Shown here: positions 24,850 to 38,060 of the stretch, piece after piece
How positions within the stretch are numbered: the stretch's first letter is position 1
Layout of the letters: every line of letters begins with the position of its first letter
Assembly (NCBI GenBank): GCA_023375675.1
Contig: JALQBC010000008.1
Coordinates: forward strand, 868,001 to 932,000
Reading direction: 5' to 3'
Length of the DNA stretch: 64,000 nucleotides
DNA from: Cytospora piceicola
Lineage: Eukaryota; Ascomycota; Sordariomycetes; Diaporthales; Cytosporaceae
The notes under the pieces: generated by a model
What the model saw: only the letters and a program-made list of their open reading frames with translations
Databases searched by the model: none
What the model was told of the DNA's origin: nothing
Program-made: the position numbers and the translations under genes

Positions 24850-25920
24850 ACCGCCTTCGGCCGGTTTAATAATAGTGTTAGGTTTTTATATTTAATATAC
24901 CGGCGTTTAATTTTATTAGTATCGGAATATTTAGTTATAGGAAAGACTTACTATATCGAACTGTATTTTAGTACCGGGAACTTTAAAAATATCGATAAAG
25001 TCGTTTATAAAGAGATTTATATCTGCTAACTATTTTCTATTAATAGTAAATAAGCGCCGGAGCCTTATATCGAAAAGGCTAGCTTATAAAGTAATTTCGA
25101 CTTTATTAGCTATAGTCGAAAGCTAGGAAGTAGTATAAATTATAGCCGAAAGGATATCTTTCTTTTTAGTATTAAGTATACTAACGTTAAAATAATCGTA
25201 AACGTAGTTAACTATACGGCTTTTTTAAAGGCCGGCGGTAAGGTAAATAAAAGTAAAGGTATCGTTAAAACGACTTTTAAAAACGCTTAAGTTATATATA
25301 GCCTAGTAAATAATATTATCGAGGTAGCTATATTTATAGCTACCGGTAACGAAAGGAAGGTTATACGCTTTATTCTTTTCTTTAAAGCTATAAAAGGACT
25401 TAGACTAGTAGTTATAGTAGTAGTTTAAAAGAGGTAAGGTAAGAGTATTTATTATAGAAAGTAAAGTACCGGTAAGAAGTTAATATATAGCCGATAATAA
25501 AAAGCTTAAATTTTTCGGTAAATATATAACTAGTAGTATATTAAAGTATTATAAGATATTTTAAATAGTAGTAGCTTAGTTTAAAGTAATAAAGAGATAA
25601 GCTTATTATTATACTTACTTTTAAAAGGATAGGTTTACCGTTTAAAGGCTTTATCTATAGTAAACTATTATAGTCGGAAACAGATATAAGTTATAGTTAA
25701 TAAAGTTATACTATATTTTTTTATTTAGCTAATATATTATATTAATAATACTTAGACTTTAAAAGATAAAAGTAAAACGTTATAAACTTAAAGATAACTC
25801 TTTTATAATTTAAACGTTAAAGAAAATAAGGTTGTTTATAAGTATAATAGTATAGTAAAACAATTATAAAAACTAAACTACTACTTTTCTTATTTAAAGA
25901 CTAATAGCTATACTACTATT
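24850..25920 (+). pseudogene. Degraded frame, unidentified
   Basis: About 350 codons can be read through RIP-type stops, including LVIGKTYYIELYFSTGNF, DIFLFSIKYTNVKIIVNVV, AFLKAGGKVNKSKGIVKTTF and VIYSLVNNIIEVAIFIATGN. The last two parts look like a folded domain rather than chance, because charged and hydrophobic residues alternate regularly. No family recognised. The frame ends in A-rich simple sequence near 25,930. Confidence 0.4.
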
Positions 25921-26499
25921 CTTAGCCGAAGAGTATTATTTTTTAAAATAAAATAAAAATAAAAATAAAAAAACTATTTAAAACTAAAATAAAAATAAAA
26001 AAATTATTTAAAACTAACCTTTAAACTAAAAAAAAAACTACTATAAAACTATAAAATAAAAACTATAAAATAAAAACTATAAAAAAAAACACTATTATTA
26101 TAACTATTTAACCCGGTATTACTATACTGTTAAAGATAAGTAATTATTTAAGCCGCTACTCGGTGTTACTTTTAAAGACTAAAACCTGTTTCTTTTATAA
26201 GGTTTAAGGATTTATATCTTTAGCTTAAAATAAGTAATAAAACCGTATTACGTTTAACGATTACTACGTTAGAATAAAACACTATAATAATCTAAAAGGT
26301 AAAAGTATTAACGAAATAAGTAGTAACTAATACTTTATAAAGGGTTTTAAGGTTAGTTACTTAAAACTTCCTTATAGGTTTTATAGTAACTACCGGGATT
26401 ATAAAAAGTTCTATAAAAGAGTACGGATAGAGAAAAGAGGTAAGGCGTAGTAAAAGCTGTACGGCCTTTAACGTATATTTTTAACAGTAGTAGGTTTTA

Positions 26500-27660
26500 T
26501 TAGTAATAGTATTTTAGTATATAGGTATTTAGTATATAAGTATTAAAGGGTTAGCTGTCTTTAATACTTTAATACCGGGTTTTTATAATACGAAATAATA
26601 CGTTTAAAAACAGTCTTAAAGCAGATAGAAATAAGGATAGTATAGGTTATTATTATTATTCCGGCGGTATATTCGCGATTAAAACTATTTAAAACACTTA
26701 GGCCTTTATTAAGAAAGCTACTTAAAACTAGCCTTTTAAGTAGTTCTTTTAATAAAAGCTTAAGAGAGATAGCTAGATTTAATACTTTAGTAAAGTGTTT
26801 AAAGTAAGTAATATACTTTACTTTTAGTATTAAACTAAACGTAGCTTTTTATATAAAATACCTAACTAGATATTAAGCTAAGTATTTAAGTATAGTTTTA
26901 TAAATCCTTATACTTTATACCGTTACTATTATATTATTAATTCCCTTTTATCTATTAAACAGCTATAAATATTATTAAAACATTCGTCGACTACTACGTT
27001 AAAAAGCTTCCGTACTTTTAATTCGAGATCTTTTACTAAAGGTTTTTAACTTTTTATACTTTACTATATTATAAAAAGTTATAAACGGCCGAAAAACGTA
27101 TTAGCTTTTTAAAGGATAATATCGAAAAGGCTATTAACCGCTTTTTCGATACTTTCGGCCTTAACTACTTTAATAACTTACTTTATAACAGACTTTAAAA
27201 AGGCGAACTAGCTATCAGCTAGTTCTATTATTTTAAAGTTACCGACGCGATAAAGACTATTAGTATTAATATCTTTACTTACTTAACTTTTACTTAACTC
27301 GGTACCGTCGATAACGTTATAACGATTTACTACTTTAAAAAGTAGGTAGAAAACCGCCGGCGGATAGTTTATAAGTTCTTTTAAATTATAAAAAAAAGCT
27401 TAACGTTTAAACTTAAGTAAATCTTTAACGTTATAAACTCCGAAGATTTAACGGATATCGACTACTTTCCGGATAATATTATATAAAAGAATAGTAAGTT
27501 CTTATAAGTATAGAATAATATTAAGGATAAAGATAGGGAAAAGGATAAGGAAGATAAAAAGAAAGAGAATAAGGATAAAAACGAAAACGAAGATAAAGAT
27601 AAAGACGAAAATAAAGGTAAAGATAATAAGCTATAAGGCTTTACCGGTAAAATAAAGCTA
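26500..27660 (+). pseudogene. Degraded frame with Lys/Asp/Glu-rich tail, unidentified
   Basis: About 380 codons with TAA/TAG stops. The central part (NRFFDTFGLNYFNNLLYNRL, then GELAISQFYYFKVTDAIKTI) is well ordered, and the last 50 codons before 27,640 are almost only Lys, Asp, Glu and Asn, a charged low-complexity tail. No family recognised. The tail resembles that of DNA- or chromatin-associated proteins, but this is weak evidence. Confidence 0.4.
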
Positions 27661-28259
27661 ATTAGAATAAGTAAAGGAGCTAGTTTTATAACCTGTTTAT
27701 ATAAAATAAGGATTATATAGGCTAGATAGTATATAACCTTTATAAAACGGTAATAGATATATAAAGAACTTTACTTTTAAAAAAAGGCTTATATAAAATT
27801 AGTAAATTTTATTAAAGTTTAATTCTATTTCCGAGATAGCTGTTAATCTTTATATTAATATAAATACTTTTTAAGTCTTTTAAAACTATAGTACGATTAA
27901 TATTTTTACTTACGCTTCTGTTATATTAGCCGCTTAACTTAACTAGTTTAATAAGGTAATATAAGTAACAACTATCGTATTATATATTATTACCGCGAAA
28001 AGCTAGTAAACGGTATTACTTATAAGAAGACGTTTATACGGTAGTAGAATCTTTACCGCTATATATACGTATAATACTAGAGATAGCCGAAAGCCGTTAG
28101 TTATACTTTTATTATTATTAAGCTTAAAGTATCGCGTCGGATTACCTTATCGTTTATTATGTTACCTTATACTTTTATACCCTGCCTTTTACTCTTTATA
28201 TTACCTTACCTTTTACTTTAAACGTTACTTTATATTTCGATTAGTAGCTTATTTAACCG

Positions 28260-29530
28260 GCTAGTTTAACCTTTTAACCCGAACCTTTTAAGGCGTCGTT
28301 AAGACTACTATAGTAACTACTACGATACTTTACCTATATATAATACTAAAATCTTTAAAAAGGCTTATTAGTAAAAAGGTATCGTTTAGCTTATATATAA
28401 AGCTAAGTAACGGCTAAACCGACGTATTATAAAGCTTATAAGCTTATAGAGTATAGTAAACCGTTACGCTAATACTTATATACTTTTAACTTTAAACTAA
28501 GCTACCGTACTACTTAAAGTTTTAATATAAAAGTTTAAGCCGGCGGCATATATTAAAATCTCGTTATTATACGTTATTTATAAAGAAGGTAACTATATTA
28601 CGTTCTTATTTAAGGCGTAAGCTTAGTTTTTAACTTAGCCTTATAACGGTATTTAGTTTAATAACTTTATTAAGTATAAGCCGTTTATTAGATATAACAG
28701 GAACTATATATATTATAACTTACTATATATTAACCCGAACTATATTATATAGGAGTTATACGATATTAACTAATTTAAAATAAAGTGCTATAATTATACT
28801 TTTATCTTTTGCCGGAACGGTTTTCTTATTCCGGTAAAGTATTTAAAATATAGCTTATTTTATTTTTTTTAAGTAAATCTTATACCCGTTTATATATTAT
28901 AAGCCTTAACTAATATAATAGTACGTATTCTTTATAATACTTAAACGTGTTTCGTTTTAGATTTAAGTATTTAAAAACGTTTATAGGCTATTAAAAAATC
29001 TTGCTTTTAAACGCTTACGGTAGTATACTTTTCTTACGTTCGAAGCTATATTATCTTTTTAGTTTTATAAAGGCTTTATTGTTATATTAAACCTACGTTA
29101 CGTTTACCGGGTAAAGGTATATATAAAAGTCGACCGGCTTTAGCTTATTTACTTTTTTTATTTTATAATTAGGTTTTTTATATAAGTCGTAGTTTATTAA
29201 AGGTATTTACTCTTCTGTTACGCCGAATAGTTAAAGGCCGGCCGGCTATTAAAAGTTTAACGTTCGGCGGCTAGCTAGTAAACGTACTTTAAGGCGTAGC
29301 TTAAGCCGTTTTTAAATAAACCGATAATAAGGAAAGTCCGATAAGCTTTATAGCCGGGGTTTTAATAGCGTTATGTAAAAGCGTAACGTTTAAAGAAATA
29401 AAGGCTATAGGTTTAAGGTTTCGAATTATAACGTTTCGAGGATTTAATTAATTAAGTGTTATCGTATCGTTTAAAGTATTTTATTTAAGTATTAATAAAA
29501 CCCTTTTTATTAAATAGTATCTTTTAAGTT
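28260..29530 (+). pseudogene. Degraded long frame, unidentified
   Basis: About 420 codons readable through TAA/TAG stops. It contains YYDTLPIYNTKIFKKAYQ near the start, NYITFLFKAQAQFLTQPYNG-type sequence in the middle (Q where TAA or TAG stands) and GVLIALCKSVTFKEIKAIGL near the end. Hydrophobic and charged residues are spaced as in a real protein. No family recognised. It is one of the longest single frames of the element and so a reasonable place to look for its mobility enzyme. Confidence 0.4.
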
Positions 29531-29814
29531 AATACGTTACTACTATCTGCCTGCTATCTATACCGTTACCTATACCGTTACCTATATTATTATCTACTAT
29601 TTACGTTTACGCTTATACTTACTACTTACGTTATTACCGTCGCTGTTAGTAAATCGCTTATTATTACCGTTACCTAATTATTATTTAATACTTTATCTAC
29701 TATCTACTATCTACTACCTACTACCTACTGCTTACGCTATCGCTATCGCCGTTACTATCGCCGTTACCGTCGTTATCGGTTAATTACCTGCTATTACCGT
29801 TACCTAATACTGTT

Positions 29815-29840
29815 ATCTACTACTACTATTACTACTACTG

Positions 29841-29877
<37 letters not shown>

Positions 29878-29882
29878 CGAGT
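29815..29882. repeat. TAC microsatellite
   Basis: An almost pure TAC repeat of about 20 units in a stretch of CTAC/CTAT-rich simple DNA (29,530-29,890). It is followed by a C-run (CACCCCCC) near 29,937, which is unusual in this AT-rich block. Confidence 0.9.
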
Positions 29883-30214
29883 AGTAATTACTATCGACCT
29901 AAAAGTATATTATACTATTTAGGTATATATCTTAATCACCCCCCTTATAGTCCTTCCGATTTTAGTTTACTTTATAGTATACTATAGTAAGCTTTATTAT
30001 ATAAATTATAATCCCGATAAATTTATTTTATATAGATAATTAAAAAATCGATTTACTGTTATTAAACTTATTTTTATAAACTATTATAGAAAGTGTTTAG
30101 TTACTTTAAAAATAAAGTAACCGACGTTATTATAATCCGTTTTATTTTAATTAAATAAAATCTATTTAATAATAAAGGCAGCTAATATACTACTATAGTT
30201 TTTTAACGTTATAA

Positions 30215-31340
30215 CCTTATTCGTCCTTATTATTAAAGGCCACGCTTTTATATAAGGTATTAAAACCGAAACGTTTTATTTAGTCGGCTATTCTGTTTAT
30301 AGTATTATATATTTAGTCGATGTTATACGCGATAATATTAAACTACTACTAAGCTGTTTTTTAAACGGTATTAAACGTTACTTTAGCTTTATCTTTAATT
30401 TAAGCCGTCTGTTTATTAACCTCTATAATAGCCTCGAAGAATATACGTATAACCTTTTTTATATTTTAGTCTTTTCTATTACCTTTTAAGATTAAGACGA
30501 CTTTAAAGTACTTTTCCTCGATTACTTTAGCGAAGTCGACTAAAAGGTTTTAAGCCTGGCCCGGGTTTTTTATAATAAAGCTTATAAAAGTAGCAGGTAC
30601 TTTATTCTGTTTTTAAAGCTTTTAAAGCCGTATAAAGCCTTATACAATCTTATTTATAAGGTTAAAGATAGTACGCCTCGAGGTAAGGCTATAGCTAAAG
30701 ACCGACGATATAGATTATATAGAAATATCTTTTATATTCGATACTAACGGGGATAATACAGGCTTATTTACCTATTTCTAATACGAATTCTAGTATACGA
30801 ATAAAAAGCCCGGCGGCGTAATAGTTAGTTTATTAAAAGTAAAGATACCGGTATTATAAAGGGTAAAGATATCGTTTTTTTTTTATAGTTAAGTTTCGGT
30901 AATAGTATTTAGCTAACGTTTAGTAATCTCGAAAATAATACTTTAAAAGACTTATACCTTAGTTACGTTATTATCGAGCTATAGGCCGTACTCCTTCTTT
31001 TTATATATACGTATAGGCTTTATATTTATCTCCGAAGCTTTACTTACGTTTTTATATACCGTTTTAAAAAAGCTATACGGTATCTTTGCGTTATATATAA
31101 TAGTATATAGTAGCAGCTCTTTTTTAGTTTACTTATTTTAGCTAGTTCCGGGCTTCGGGAGTATACGCTTTTTATAGTATAAATATAAGTCGGAAAGGTT
31201 TTAATAGTTAAAGTAGGTTTTTATCGAGGGTAGTATAATATATTTTTAGCTAGAAAATATATCGGGCCGAGAACAGGTATATTTAAAACAGCGGTATATA
31301 GACGTTACTAGCTAAAACCTAAGTTAGTATATATAAGCGT
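30215..31340 (-). pseudogene. Degraded frame on the minus strand, unidentified
   Basis: Read on the minus strand, about 370 codons pass through TAA/TAG stops only. Parts are AKIPYSFFKTVYKNVSKASE, VPATFISFIIKNPGQAQNLL and LLVDFAKVIEEKYFKVVLIL, followed by a Gln/Lys-rich helical end. It is the only long frame I find opposing the rest of the element, so it may mark a divergent gene or a nested insertion. No family recognised. Confidence 0.4.
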
Positions 31341-32249
31341 TATAAATAATAGGCGGGATAGCTTTTTATATTATTTATTTACTCGGTTTTCGGCCTATAA
31401 GCGTTTAGTCTTTAGCTAATACTAAGTAGTAATATATATATATAAGGTAATATATATATATAGGGTAGCGGTAATAGTAGTAGTATCGGTATCGGCTCGG
31501 GTTTATCTTTATACTACAGCTACGGTAATAGTAATATTAGTATCGATAGTTTAATAGGAAAGTAGCTTTACGTTTTTAAGTTAAGATTTCGTATTTATAT
31601 AAACGATTATTACCTCCGATAGATAATCTTAGCTTTATATCCGATAGGTCGGAGGGGCTATATACTTATTTCGGATATATACTTAGATAATATATCTTAT
31701 ACCGCTATAATCTGTTTAAATTAAACTTTAAAAGATATTAGTAGTAAACCTAGTCTTTTTTACTAAATATCGCTTTTTTAGCTATTACTTTAATATCTAA
31801 TAAATATACTTACGACCTTCTTTATTTCTTTTTTTTTATAACGCTATTTAGGTAGGTTACCTTACTTTAATAGTATAAAGACAGAAGCTTCTTATAATTC
31901 GTACCTCTGTTCTTTAGTTGTTTAGCTTTTAAAGGGAAGCTTTCGTTTTAATTAGTATTAAAAAGTATAAACGAAATTAGTATATAAACTATTAGCACCT
32001 TTTAGTGTTAACTACTACTAGCTACTAATTAGTAATTCTAATTTGTTTTTAAGGTTTGTTATTATAGTCTTTAAAGTTATTAATTATACTTATTAAATTT
32101 TAAATAAACGTTATATTAATACGGTTAAAGACTGTATTAAACGTAATATAGTCTTTTTTTATATTTATTATTAGATATAAACGGTATAGTTACTTAAAAT
32201 TAAACTTTAATTCTTATAGTCGTTTACTATTACCGATATATAGCAGAAG

Positions 32250-33910
32250 TTTATTAAACGACCTTATAACTATCTGCTAGCTTTTTATAAAGGGCCTGTT
32301 ATTAGATATTAGCTCTTTCTTAAATATAAAAAGAGAAAGGAAAGCTTTAATACTTACTATAGTCGTTTTTAATACCTTTTTATAGTATAGTTAATTATAT
32401 TATAGATTATATCCTTTATATTATATACGGCCTTTACGCTAAGTACTTTATAGCTTAAAAGGAAGAAAACTACTTTATATTATCGAGCTTAAAAACTGCT
32501 CCCGATCCCTTTTCTTATAGCTACTATACCGAAACTAAAAACTCCCTTAATAATAGCTACTATACTAAGACTAAAAACCTCTTTAATAACAGCTACTATA
32601 CTAAAACTAAAGACCTTTCTAATAATAACTACTATACCGAAACTAAAAACCTCCTTAATAACAGCCTCTATACTAAAACCGAAGACCTTCTTAATAATAG
32701 CCTTTACACTAAGACTAAAGACCTCCTTAATAACAGCTACTACACTAAGACTAAAAACCTCCCTAGTAATAGCCTCTACACTAAAACTAAAAACCTCCTT
32801 AGTAATAGCCTCTATACTAAAACCGAGGACCTCTTTAATAATAGCCTTTATACTAAAACCGAAAACCTCTTTAATAACAGCCTCTATACTAAAACCGAGG
32901 ACCTCTTTAGTAACAGCCTCTATACTAAAACCGAAGACCCCCTTAATAACCTTTACTACAGCCTTTAGATAATACCGGATAGTTAACTATCTATAAGCGT
33001 TTACCTTTTATACGAGATCGTCGAAGAGATTACCGAGATATTTATCTTAAGCAGGTTTCTCGATATATACTTAAGAGAATAGTTCTCTTTTTTACCTTTT
33101 ACCTAAATAAGTAGCTTTTTCCGGCAGGCTTATATATAAAAGGCTAAATACGCCTTTTCGATAAAGATAATAACTTATAAAAAAGATAAGTAATAAGGTA
33201 TATAAATATTAAATAATATATCTCTTATAAACTAATAATTTTATAGTAAATATAATAAACCTGCGTTAGCTAACCGAATACGATATACTCTTTATCGATA
33301 TAAATAAATACTTATACTAAAGTAATACCTTTACGCTAATTCTTTAAAATATAACGGCTATTATTAAGATTATCTTATATAAACTTATAGAATTATTTAA
33401 CTAATCTATTATACTTAAAAGCTTACTAAACTTAAAGAAGGTAATATTAGTATACTTTATAAAGCCTTACTTTAATATATATATAAGCCTCGAGGTAAAT
33501 AATAGACTACTATATCTTATAAACACGACCTTTTATACCGAGTAGTAAAGGTTTATAAGGTAGTTTTAAAACCTTTTCTTATTAAGTATTATAATATTTA
33601 ACGATAAAAACTTTATTAGCTTTATACTTATACCTTATAAAAATATTTAAAGTATCGAGTATAAGCTTAAAACGTAGTTTTTTAAAAACTAGCTTAGCTT
33701 AGCCTTTAAAAAGAAAAAGCTTTCTTAAGTTTATAACTACGCTTTTTAGCCTATTAACCTCTCGGATTCTATTAGGATATAAAAGAATAAAATTACCTTT
33801 TCTTAAAGTTAAAGCGAGTATAACTAAGGTACGTTATTTTAAGCGTTTTAAACTCCTCGTTATATTAAGTTAACGTTATATAACGTTTCGCTTTACTTAA
33901 GATTTAAAAG
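32250..33910 (+). pseudogene. Degraded frame with twelve 12-residue repeats
   Basis: One frame can be followed for about 550 codons. It has a hydrophobic lead-in (VNYIIDYILYIIYGLYAKYF), then APDPFSY and an exact run of 12-residue units of the type SLYTKTEDLLNN (32,519-32,950), then a non-repetitive domain (LYEIVEEITEIFILSRFLD, TYKKDKQQGIQILNN, YKNIQSIEYKLKTQFF). All stops are TAA or TAG. The DNA repeat is strictly 36 bp with no frameshift, which argues that it was under coding selection. No family recognised. Confidence 0.5.
32519..32950 (+). repeat. 36-bp coding tandem repeat, 12 units
   Basis: Twelve consecutive 36-bp units, consensus S-(L/Y)-Y-T-K-T-(E/K)-(D/N)-L-(L/F)-(N/S)-N. Units differ mostly by C/T and G/A changes, as RIP would produce, and length is strictly conserved. 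Probably a surface or linker repeat of the encoded protein. Confidence 0.85.
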
Positions 33911-34129
33911 GACTAAGGAATTAAGGTAGTATAGATAATATAGTACGAATAGAAAGTATATACTTAAATACCTAAGTACTTAAGACAGATTTAATTATTT
34001 TTAAAAACTAATATAAACTAGTAGGCTAATTTAGTATAGTATAAAAGTTAGTATCTCCTATCTTAGTTAGTATTAAAAGGTACCGATAGTCTATAAGTCG
34101 ATTAAATATACCTTTTAGTACTAACTACT

Positions 34130-35520
34130 AACTACCGCTAGTTAAAAGCTAACAGCTAACAGTTAAAAGCTAACAGTTAATAGTTAGTAGTTAGTAGTTA
34201 GTAGTTAGTAGTTATAGCTTCTATTATCCTAGCTGTTAATTAGCCTTTATATAAGAAATAATATACGATTTAGCCGTATACGTATAGCACTTTAGCTAAG
34301 CCTATTTATTAAAATAAACCTCCGTTCGATATTTCGCTCGCTATTAATTAAGCTACTTAAGCGAATTTAGTACTATATTCAGAGTTTTTTAATTACCGGT
34401 AAAATTACTAATTACTAATTACTAATTTCGACTACTAGCTAGTATTAGCTATAGCTAAGTATTAGCTATTAATTATTAGCCGTTATTATTAATATAATTA
34501 CTAAAATACTAAAATACTACGATATTTAGTAAATATATACTATATACTTATAGGGTTAGCCTTATTTATATAAGATCGCGATAGGGTAGTATAAGTCCCG
34601 GCTTATAGATCCCGCTCGGTAAGCTTAATTCTACTTAATTTAGTAAAAGGTAGGCTTAAAGATTAAAGCGAGTTAGTTCTCTATTATATACTTTATATAC
34701 GGCTCTATAAGGCTATAAGGATAGCCGCCGAGCTTTAATTACTTAGTAACCTATAGCCGAAAACAGCTATATTATAAATAGCCTTACTATTTACTCCTTT
34801 ACCGCTAATTAGCTATATATTAATTATATAAAGACAGTATAAATTAATCTGTTTAGCCGGTCGTTTTTATATATAAAAGTAGAGTATATATAAGTATAGG
34901 TTATTTAATATATACTTTCTAATCTTTATAATCTCGTTAAAAATACCTTTATCTAACTACAGATTTTAATAATAGTTAATATTAAAAGATATAAACAGAT
35001 TATACCGCAGGTTCGAAAGTATACTTACCTTAGATATTTACCTTAAACTTATAGAGTTTACTTACTTTAAACGTTTTAAAGTATATACGTTTACGTTAAA
35101 AGATAAGTTTAATAGCTATAAGTCGATTTATTACGTTTACTATATAAATTAATTAGTTAGCCTATATAAATATATACCGGAGCTTACTATAGCGTATATC
35201 GGGGTAAATATATATTAAAAGGACTATAAGAGAGCCGATAGGAAAGCAGACTCGAATAACAGTATATAACATTTAAGGGCTTTAATACCTATACTATAGA
35301 AAGTCTAGTCGGCTAAATTAACTAACGGTAGTAATATTAGTAATAATTACTAATAGTATATAGTAGGTAATAACCTATAGGTAAAGCTATAGGTAGTAGG
35401 TAGTGGGTAGTAGGTAGTAGGTAGTAGGTAGTAAGTAGTAGGCAGTAAGTAGTAGGTAGTAGGTAGTAGGTAGTAAGTAGTAGGTAGTAGGTAGTTAGTA
35501 CTAAATAGCGTTAATAGATT
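34130..35520. repeat. AGTTAGTAG and GTAGTAG(G/T) simple arrays with a diverged duplication
   Basis: An array of (A)GCTAACAGTTAAA / TAGTTAGTAG units at 34,130-34,220 and a GTAGGTAGTAG array at 35,380-35,500 flank mostly unreadable AT-rich DNA. A segment near 35,060-35,260 (containing AAGTCGATTTATTACGTTTA and GCTTACTATAGCGTATATCG) is related to one near 35,715-35,850, suggesting an old duplication of about 130 bp or more. No gene recognised. Confidence 0.6.
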
Positions 35521-35899
35521 AATTAGTAGTACTATATAGTACTATTAATTAGTTTATTCGTATCTTTTAATACTAATTAAAGCGAGAACTATATTATATA
35601 GTTTTACTGTAAAGATATTAGTAGTCTGTAAAGCTATTTATAAGTTAGACTTAAGTAAATAGTTAAGTAAATAACTATAGACTTACGAGAATAACTATCT
35701 TCCTTTAATACGTATATATTAAAAGATAAGTTTAATATATATAAGTCGATTTTTTACGATTTTTATATAAAATAATTTATTAGTAATAGAAAAGTATATA
35801 CTTAAGCTTACTATAGCGTATTATATTATAAACCTATATCGGAGGGACTATAAAAAGGCGTTCGAATTAAAAGAAAAATACCGGAGATAAAATTAAAAG

Positions 35900-37800
35900 T
35901 AGTAACTTAAGCGAGGCTATTTAACTTATTAAACACCTCGTTCTTAAACGTAACCTTTTATAAAACATACCTTTTTTTAAGTAGCGTATATACTTAAATA
36001 GATATTTTACGTAATAATAGCTTATCTTTTTTTAGCTTAGCTAATAATACTTTCCGAGTATATAATTATAGTAGTAATAAAACCTTAAGCGGTATATAAT
36101 AATAGCTAGTTAAAGCTTATAGTTTATCTTTAAGCTTTAAAGGTTTATTTTTAGACTTTTTATATAAGATATAAGCTCGTTTTTAAATAAAAGACTATCT
36201 GTATATAGTATAGGCTTAATTTGTTAAAGTAAGTTATAGTAAGTTTATACTATTTTTTAAGTAGTATTACTTAAGTATATTATATAGGTATAGCTTATCT
36301 CTTTCTATTTTAGCTATAGCTTAAATAGTAATACTTTCCGAATATGTAATTATAGTAGTAATAAAAACTTAAGCAGGTTAACGGCGTAGTTTTAATAATA
36401 ATCTAAGTTTTAGGCTTTTAAGCGTATAATAGCTTCTTAGAAACTCTGTTTATAGAATATTATAGTTATTTACTAAACTAATTTTTTAAAAGATTCCGAG
36501 ACGGCGTTTTAACGCGCGGCTTTTTAGCTATAAGAGTTACTAGCGGGTTTTTTATTTTATACGGTTTTTATTACGTAGTTTTTTAAATAGCTTAATAGAC
36601 TAAAAGTTTCGGTTATAAAGGATTTATAGTAGGTTTTAACCTTATAAGCGTAGCTATTCCGGCGACTTACGTTAATAAGAAGCGTTAGTTATACTAGTAT
36701 AGGCTTTTCTTTAGATAAGTAATAAGTAATACCTACCTTTAAAGAACGTTAAATAGCTATACCCGAAGTATTATAGCCGCCTTAGTATTAAAAGAGTTAA
36801 AGTTAATCGAATCTATAGCTATACTTAAAGATATTTAAGGGTATAAGGGCTTATACGCTAAAAGTAGAATCTGTATCGTATAAGCCTTTACTATAGCGAA
36901 AGCTTATATTAAGGATATTTTCTTTAGCTATAGGTTTAGTTAATAAGGTATATGTAAACGGAATATATAACGTTTAAAAGGGCGTTAAAGGTAATACGAT
37001 TTTATAATAAGGTATATTAATAAAACCGCCCGGGAGGACTATACTATATCGATAGCTATTATTAAACTTAAATATAAAACCTTAGTAGTAATACAGATAT
37101 AGACAGGGATAGCTAATAAGCCTATAAGTAGTAATTCTGTTTCTTACGACGGCTTTTTACTTTAAATTTAAAATAAGGTTCTCGGCCGGAGGAGTTTAAC
37201 GTGTTTACTAAATCTGTTATAGCTTACTAGTTTTTTAAAAACCTTTTATAGGATTATAGGTTTTACGCTTTATTTAGTTAGATAATATTATAACGTAAAG
37301 TAGTTTCGAAGAACCTATAATAACAGATCGTTTTTTAATTTAAGTTTATATAGAAATTAAGTGTAGACTTAAGAGTAAGTACTTAAGGAACTTATAATAC
37401 GGATCGTTTTTTAATTTAAGCTAGAGATTAAGTATAAACTTAAGAGTAAGTACTTAAAGAACCTGCGATACAGATCGTTCTTTAATTTAAGCTAGAGATT
37501 AAAATATATACTTACTGTATTAATTAACCTTATAAACTTTTCCCGCTTATACGCTTATACTAGTATATCGTGCCTCTTACTTTTAAAGCAGAGACTTATA
37601 AACTATTATTTAAATATATAGTTTTATTATATTCTAAATCTATAATTGTTTTAAGGATATTCGGAGGTATAAGGACTTATACGTTAAGAGTAATATCTAT
37701 TAAACTATATAAGTGCTACTTACTACGAAAGTATTTACTAAGGATATTTTTATTAATTATAGGTTTAGTATAAGTTTATAATAATATAGCTGCTTATAAG
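35900..37800. repeat. Several diverged direct duplications
   Basis: Three sets can be seen. CTTTCCGAGTATATAATTAT at about 36,050 recurs as CTTTCCGAATATGTAATTAT at about 36,330, with similar flanks. A 130-bp segment near 36,825-36,960 (GGGTATAAGGGCTTATACGC ... AAGGATATTTTCTTTAGCTA) recurs near 37,650-37,770. A unit of about 70 bp with GATCGTTTTTTAATTTAAG occurs three times at 37,320-37,510. The last copy region contains a 67-codon open frame (37,570-37,773, +) that I regard as chance. Confidence 0.65.
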
Positions 37801-37884
37801 TGTAAAACTAAGGCGGCGATAAAGGCCTGGGCAGCTTAGTCTTTATATTAGAGGTTACTATAGACTTCGTTACCGTAAGCTGTT

Positions 37885-38060
37885 GCCGATAGATCTGTTC
37901 CCCTACTGGATCTGTTACCTCGTTGGATCTGTTACCCTGCTGGATCTGTTACCCTGCTGGATCTGTCCCTTTGCTAGATCTGTTACCTAGATCTGTCCTT
38001 TAGATCTGTTACCTAGATCTGTTACCTAGATCTGTTACCTGGATCTGTTACCGTGGGCTG
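37885..38060. repeat. GGATCTGTTACC minisatellite, little RIP
   Basis: About eleven units of GGATCTGTTACC(CTGCT) and shorter AGATCTGTTACCT forms. Unlike the DNA around it, it keeps many TG dinucleotides, so it was mutated less or arose after the main RIP wave. Confidence 0.85.

Noticed and set aside
37570..37773. 67-codon plus-strand open frame inside the element
   Set aside because: Short, lies within a diverged duplication, and has no domain; chance in AT-rich DNA.
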